Source: a bacterium (GTDB taxonomy: Bacteria; Armatimonadota; HRBIN16). From it: a DNA stretch of 8,623 nucleotides. Numbering within the stretch: position 1 is the stretch's first letter; each line of letters begins with the position of its first letter. Both the position numbers and the translations under genes were made by a program. A model generated the notes under the pieces. It made no database searches. It was not told the origin of the DNA and saw nothing but the letters and a program-made list of their open reading frames with translations. Below, in pieces: positions 5,298-8,623 of the stretch. The stretch covers positions 1 to 8,623 of the forward strand of contig JANWXG010000095.1 in the NCBI GenBank assembly GCA_025057335.1. Direction: 5' to 3'.

Positions 5298-6389
5298 CTA
5301 GGGAGAAGGTATCCCCACCTCTGGATTGGAGTATACCTGCTCAAAGAACTTGAGGATGTCCTGAAGGGGCGTCTCTGCTGGCTGTGGTGGCATTGCCTTG
5401 CGGTGGAGGTCCACACTGAAACCCAACACCAGCAGCTTCTCCGCTGCAGGGGTATTCACGGGCACCAGGCAACGTACTCGCACGGTTTCGATACTCGGCT
5501 GCACGGCGAACGCCGCCGCTGCCGACAGCCATGCCGTTCGATACAGCGTGTCCCTGCTCACTTCGGAATGATAGCCGAATGTGACCAGCAGGTGGTTCGC
5601 TACCGGGTCCGTAACCACCGTCAGCAGGTCGGGCGCTACCCGATGTTGACGCAGCCACTCTCTGACCTTCTCAGCGAGCAGGTCGTCTTCTGTATGCACA
5701 GCAGCCTCTGCCTTCGGCTTCGGTTCGTGTGGGCTGGAGGTGGTCTGGGGTTCGGGCGGGTTGGGCGTGGGGATAACGGTGCTGTTCCCCTCTGGTGTAG
5801 GCAGGCTGGCCATCGTGGACGCTTCGGTAGACAGACGAGAGGTGGTGATGCTCAGCGGAGTGGTGTTGCTAGCGATTCGGCTTTGAAACGCCCAAGTGAT
5901 GCCGATAGCAATCACGACGGCCGCGCCGATCACCGAAGCGCTGAAGATACGCAGGTTGCGGGCTTGCTTCTGCAGGTGCTGCACCTCTTGCGATTGGTGG
6001 CGCGCCTGCTGACGCAACTCTAGTTCCCGCTGTACCTGCTCCAGCCTCTGGCGGTCTACCACGCTATCTGGCGCTAGATCCAGAGCGAGCTTGTACCACT
6101 GGGCGGCTTCCTCCAGATTACCCTGGTCGCGATAGATGTCTCCCATGAGGGCGTGGGCGTGTACATTGCTCGGGAATTGACGCAGCACCTCTGCGCAGGC
6201 GCGAATGGCTTCGTCCCACTGCCCGCGCAAGCGCAGCAGGTTGGCTTGTGCTAGGCGAGGGTTTACTAGCCGCTCCGCTTCCTCCAGGAGCAGCGGGTCG
6301 TCTGTGCCCGACGTGACAGGGAGACCGCATTCTGGGCAATGTGTCGCCTCCTGGCTCAGTGGCGCAAGGCAATGGTCGCAGAATCTCAT
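5298..6389 (-). CDS. Single-pass membrane protein with N-terminal zinc ribbon and TPR
   Basis: This 363-aa protein has no name that I recognise. A rubredoxin-type zinc ribbon opens it, with C4-x2-C7 and C18-x2-C21. TPR-like helices span about 45-110, including the consensus-like repeat ALMGDIYRDQGNLEEAAQWY (80-99) and a preceding partial repeat. A Gln/Arg/Glu-rich helix at 111-145 is probably coiled coil, followed by a TM segment at 148-168. The Arg-rich flank before the TM suggests the N-terminus is cytoplasmic. A Thr/Ser/Pro-rich linker covers 170-232 and a folded C-terminal domain of unknown type 233-363, probably outside the membrane. The start is the ATG at 6389, because AGGAG lies 8 bases upstream; the GTG at 6398 would overlap that site. 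It follows dut by 18 bases, so it is probably co-transcribed. It could be a scaffold or regulator joining cytoplasmic partners to the envelope; no enzymatic motif was seen. Confidence 0.85.
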   Translation of the reverse strand: MRFCDHCLAPLSQEATHCPECGLPVTSGTDDPLLLEEAERLVNPRLAQANLLRLRGQWDEAIRACAEVLRQFPSNVHAHALMGDIYRDQGNLEEAAQWYKLALDLAPDSVVDRQRLEQVQRELELRQQARHQSQEVQHLQKQARNLRIFSASVIGAAVVIAIGITWAFQSRIASNTTPLSITTSRLSTEASTMASLPTPEGNSTVIPTPNPPEPQTTSSPHEPKPKAEAAVHTEDDLLAEKVREWLRQHRVAPDLLTVVTDPVANHLLVTFGYHSEVSRDTLYRTAWLSAAAAFAVQPSIETVRVRCLVPVNTPAAEKLLVLGFSVDLHRKAMPPQPAETPLQDILKFFEQVYSNPEVGIPSP

Positions 6390-6397
6390 CGCAAACA

Positions 6398-6406
6398 CTC
6401 CTCTCC
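6398..6406 (-). promoter_or_regulatory. Ribosome binding site deciding the start at 6389
   Basis: Read on the - strand this is GGAGAGGAG, directly after the dut stop (6410-6408, which it touches to within two bases). The AGGAG core ends 8 bases before the ATG at 6389. The nearby in-frame GTG at 6398 falls inside the site and is therefore rejected as start. Confidence 0.75.
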
Positions 6407-6407
6407 A

Positions 6408-6866
6408 CTACTGTTCCATCGAGATACCTGTGCTGCCGAATCCACCCTCTGCCCGCTCGGTCTCGGGCAGGCTGTGCACTTCCTGCCACTCCGCGCGCGC
6501 TACGGGCGCAATGACCAGCTGCGCGATGCGGTCACCGCGATGGATAGTGACTGGCTCCTGCCCCCAGTTCATCAGGATGACGTCGATGACGCCACGATAA
6601 TCGCTATCGATGGTGCCTGGCGCATTTACCATCCCCAACCCGTAGCGGTCTGCTAGTCCGCTACGGGGACGCACCTGCGCCTCATAACCAGGCGGCAGGG
6701 CGATGCGAATCCCCGTGCTCACCCGACAGCGCTGACCGGGATACAACACTATAGGCTCTGTGACCGCCGCATAAAGGTCTGCTCCAGCAGCGCCGGGCGT
6801 CGCATACTGGGGGAAGGGTAAATCCTTTGCCTCTGGCTCCCGCTGTATTAGAACTCGTACTGGCAT
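6408..6866 (-). CDS. dut: dUTP diphosphatase (dUTPase)
   Basis: This 152-aa trimeric-type dUTPase hydrolyses dUTP to dUMP and pyrophosphate in the cytoplasm, keeping uracil out of DNA and supplying the dTMP precursor. All five conserved motifs are present in order: AGADLYA (27-33), RPRSGLA (66-72), GTIDSDYRG (84-92) with the catalytic Asp at 87 and the uracil-selecting Tyr at 90, GDRIAQLVIAP (111-121), and the flexible C-terminal arm RAEGGFGSTG (138-147). Length is typical. The start ATG at 6866 has GGAGGG at 6880-6875, eight bases upstream. Only 18 bases separate its stop from the zinc ribbon/TPR gene, while a strong terminator isolates it from the LysM gene upstream. Nothing in the sequence suggests loss of function. 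Confidence 0.97.
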   Translation of the reverse strand: MPVRVLIQREPEAKDLPFPQYATPGAAGADLYAAVTEPIVLYPGQRCRVSTGIRIALPPGYEAQVRPRSGLADRYGLGMVNAPGTIDSDYRGVIDVILMNWGQEPVTIHRGDRIAQLVIAPVARAEWQEVHSLPETERAEGGFGSTGISMEQ

Positions 6867-6901
6867 GCAAAGTTCCCTCCGATTGTAGAGGTTCTCATTT
6901 T

Positions 6902-6936
6902 ATTGTGCCATATGACGAGGAGTTTTTTGTTGTGCA
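6902..6936 (-). promoter_or_regulatory. Possible promoter region for dut
   Basis: The gap between the upstream terminator and dut is clearly AT-rich compared with its surroundings. On the - strand a TTGCAC (about 6937-6932) precedes CATATG (about 6914-6909) by 17 bases. The -35 match is good and the -10 match only moderate. The position fits an independent promoter for dut and the gene after it, but the assignment is tentative. Confidence 0.3.
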
Positions 6937-6969
6937 AGAAAAAAAGCCGGAGAGGGTACCCTCTCCGGC
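6936..6969 (-). terminator. Intrinsic terminator of the LysM/stalk-domain gene
   Basis: Positions 6946-6969 form a perfect 24-base palindrome (arms GCCGGAGAGGGT and its exact complement, centred on GGTACC). On the - strand it is followed at once by seven T residues (6945-6939) and then CTTG. It lies 21 bases after the stop of the gene at 6991, the textbook arrangement for rho-independent termination. With a 4-base loop the stem would be 10 bp. Confidence 0.92.
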
Positions 6970-6990
6970 AATCCGTTTTGGTTGGCTGCG

Positions 6991-8577
6991 TTACCTCTCG
7001 CTCTCGATGAGCAGGTTGCCTGTTTTCGGGTCGTAGTGGATTTTCACATCGAGCGCATCGCGCACGAACGACAGGGGCACGATGGTGCGCCCTCGGTCGA
7101 TAAACGGCGCGACCTCCATCGGGATGACCTGATTGTTCACCTGCGCGCTCGGTTGTCCGATGCGCAGTTCAATCTCGCGCTCCGCGTTGACTGCACGCAC
7201 GGTGCGGGACTGGGGATACCAGTAGAGCCAGCCGCCCGTGTGTTCGAAGATTTGCCGGAACGGCGCTAGGGGGATACCGTCCTGCACGCGCGGAGGCACG
7301 TCGAAGACGATGCGTGTGCTGTCGAACACCACCTGGAAGGTGGAGCTCGGGATGACCAGCCTGTCTCCCGCACGCACGCGGTGGGGGTTAGCGATACCGT
7401 TGACAGTGGCGAGTGCCTCGGGCGAGACGCCATGCCGCTTCGCGATACCCGTCAGCGTGTCTCCCTTGCGCACTTCGTAAGTGGACTGCGCCGATGGCGG
7501 TCGCATCGCCATCGCTGGAGGAACCACTAGCTTCTGCCCAGCGGGCATGGCAGGCGGCAGAATCGCTTCAGGTCGCGCAATGGTGCCGACGGTCGTCGCA
7601 GCAGGTGCAGGCAGGGAGACGCGGGGCTCTGGGAGTGTCGGCGCCTCTCGGACGGCAGGCGGCGTTGCAACACGGGCTACCTGCTGAGGCGACGTCTCGG
7701 CGAGGGGACGTGTGGTGCTGGGGCGCGCCTCCGCAGAGATGGGGGGTGTCGTCTGCTCCGGGAGTGCCACCGGAGGGATAGCCTCGCGTACTACGCTGTG
7801 GGGTACCGCTTCTGCTGACTTCAGCGACAACGTGCTACCCAACGGGGTCAGCAGGATGTCGGGAGCGGTCGTACTAGCTTCAGGCAGGCGCGTCTCGCGC
7901 ATCGTCTGACCGCCTGGGTTGTTGACCAGTACGCGCACAGGCGCCGCACGGTAGGTGTTGCGCGCTTCGTCCACACCTAACGCTTCGATGAGATGCCAGC
8001 CGTTCTCGACGGTGGTGGTATCCCACACGTAGGTGTAGGGCGGGAAGTTGCGCAGGGTTTTGAACTGGCGGTCAATGAACAGGCTGACGTACGCTCTGCC
8101 CAAGCGCTCGCTCACCCGAAGCGCAATCTCCACCTTCCCTGACACCGCGGTGCCGTTAGCAGGGGAGACAATCGCGAGAGGCAGGTTGGTCAGGGTTGGT
8201 GCTTCCACCGTGACGCTGGTGCGCGCCATGCCCACCGTGCCATCCGCTTCGATTGCTTTGACGGTGATGGTATGCTTGCCCGCGCTGAGGTAGGCGGGGT
8301 CGAGCGAGAACGAGGCGACGCCTCGCTCCTGAGGTAGGTCCAGCGGCTTTTCGGCGAACAACACTTCGTTAACCCACAGTTCCAGCTTCACAACCGCCTT
8401 GCCCTGGTATCGAACCGAGAGTTCAGTGGTCACCTGCAGGGGCTGCGCGAAGTCTCGCGCGTTGATGATTTGCAGGTGAGGGGAGTTGTTCGGAACCGCC
8501 TGCACGTTTGCGGGTAGCCATGCGGCAGAGGTCACCAGCATCGCTGCCACCGCAAGAACGTACATGTTTCTTCTCAT
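6991..8577 (-). CDS. Secreted Ig-like / LysM / copper-amine-oxidase-like stalk domain protein
   Basis: This 528-aa exported protein has a signal peptide at 1-27 (MRRN, hydrophobic core, cleavage after VQA). Two beta-rich Ig-like regions follow: about 33-125, with LSAGKHTITVKAIEADGTVG, and about 133-219, with IVSPANGTAVSGKVEI and GWHLIEALGVDEARN, the pattern of bacterial Ig modules. A Pro/Thr/Ala-rich linker covers about 220-365. A LysM domain at about 367-411 (YEVRKGDTLTGIAKRHGVSP through VRAGDRLVIP) binds N-acetylglucosamine polymers such as peptidoglycan. Residues 413-528 match the copper amine oxidase-like N-terminal (stalk) domain, with the duplicated strands GIPLAPFRQIFEHTG and RTIVPLSFVRDALD; this domain is structural and carries no copper site. 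The start has AGGAGG (8590-8585) seven bases upstream. A cell-wall-bound structural or adhesive role is likely; no hydrolase motif is visible. Confidence 0.9.
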   Translation of the reverse strand: MRRNMYVLAVAAMLVTSAAWLPANVQAVPNNSPHLQIINARDFAQPLQVTTELSVRYQGKAVVKLELWVNEVLFAEKPLDLPQERGVASFSLDPAYLSAGKHTITVKAIEADGTVGMARTSVTVEAPTLTNLPLAIVSPANGTAVSGKVEIALRVSERLGRAYVSLFIDRQFKTLRNFPPYTYVWDTTTVENGWHLIEALGVDEARNTYRAAPVRVLVNNPGGQTMRETRLPEASTTAPDILLTPLGSTLSLKSAEAVPHSVVREAIPPVALPEQTTPPISAEARPSTTRPLAETSPQQVARVATPPAVREAPTLPEPRVSLPAPAATTVGTIARPEAILPPAMPAGQKLVVPPAMAMRPPSAQSTYEVRKGDTLTGIAKRHGVSPEALATVNGIANPHRVRAGDRLVIPSSTFQVVFDSTRIVFDVPPRVQDGIPLAPFRQIFEHTGGWLYWYPQSRTVRAVNAEREIELRIGQPSAQVNNQVIPMEVAPFIDRGRTIVPLSFVRDALDVKIHYDPKTGNLLIESER

Positions 8578-8623
8578 GCACCTGCCTCCTTTGCTTATTC
8601 AGAGAATGACGGTGGGCTGTGTG

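Noticed and set aside
6390..6398. GTG start for the zinc ribbon/TPR protein
   Set aside because: It overlaps the ribosome binding site; the ATG at 6389 has correct spacing.
7160..7340. Functional copper amine oxidase
   Set aside because: Only the N-terminal-like stalk domain is present; the catalytic domain with its topaquinone site and copper ligands is absent.

Overview
The window is about 60% GC with dense genes, strong GGAGG-type ribosome binding sites and Gram-negative-style envelope genes: a TolC-like outer membrane protein, a periplasmic adaptor and a MacB-like permease. Secreted proteins carrying a copper-amine-oxidase-like stalk domain, a zinc-ribbon/TPR membrane protein and GC-rich palindromic intergenic repeats suggest a free-living, possibly thermophilic bacterium such as a member of Armatimonadota. 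That placement is an inference from style; there is no rRNA or other marker here to prove it.

Left part (1-3975, + strand): an export operon. The 3' part of a TolC-family gene is cut by the window edge. It overlaps by four bases (ATGA) a HlyD/MacA-type membrane fusion protein with an unusually long helical hairpin, which is followed 18 bases later by a MacB/FtsX-type ABC permease. Together these would form a tripartite pump or secretion channel. No ATPase gene is visible, so it must lie upstream or elsewhere.

Middle (3976-4570): about 595 bases without a credible gene, packed with short palindromes. There are at least three families. Family A has a GGAG head, a 7-bp stem and an invariant 6-base loop, in five copies including two head-to-head pairs. 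Family B has a GTAG head, a 7-bp stem and a 2-base loop, in five copies on both strands. Family C is a GGAG-headed GC-rich element, fused to a family B copy in a duplicated composite unit. Stem sequences differ between copies but base pairing is preserved. This resembles REP/BIME elements and is the most interesting structure in the window.

After the repeats comes a + strand gene (4571-5245) for a small secreted protein with LTxxQ-like motifs and a Gly/Met/Pro-rich repeat. It converges on a block of - strand genes across a strong hairpin at 5257-5286. That block contains dUTPase (dut, 6408-6866), directly followed by a single-pass membrane protein with a zinc ribbon and TPR (5298-6389). Upstream of dut is a secreted multidomain protein with Ig-like regions, a LysM domain and a copper-amine-oxidase-like stalk domain (6991-8577). 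It has its own near-ideal intrinsic terminator (6936-6969), so dut probably starts from a separate promoter in the AT-rich gap at 6867-6938.
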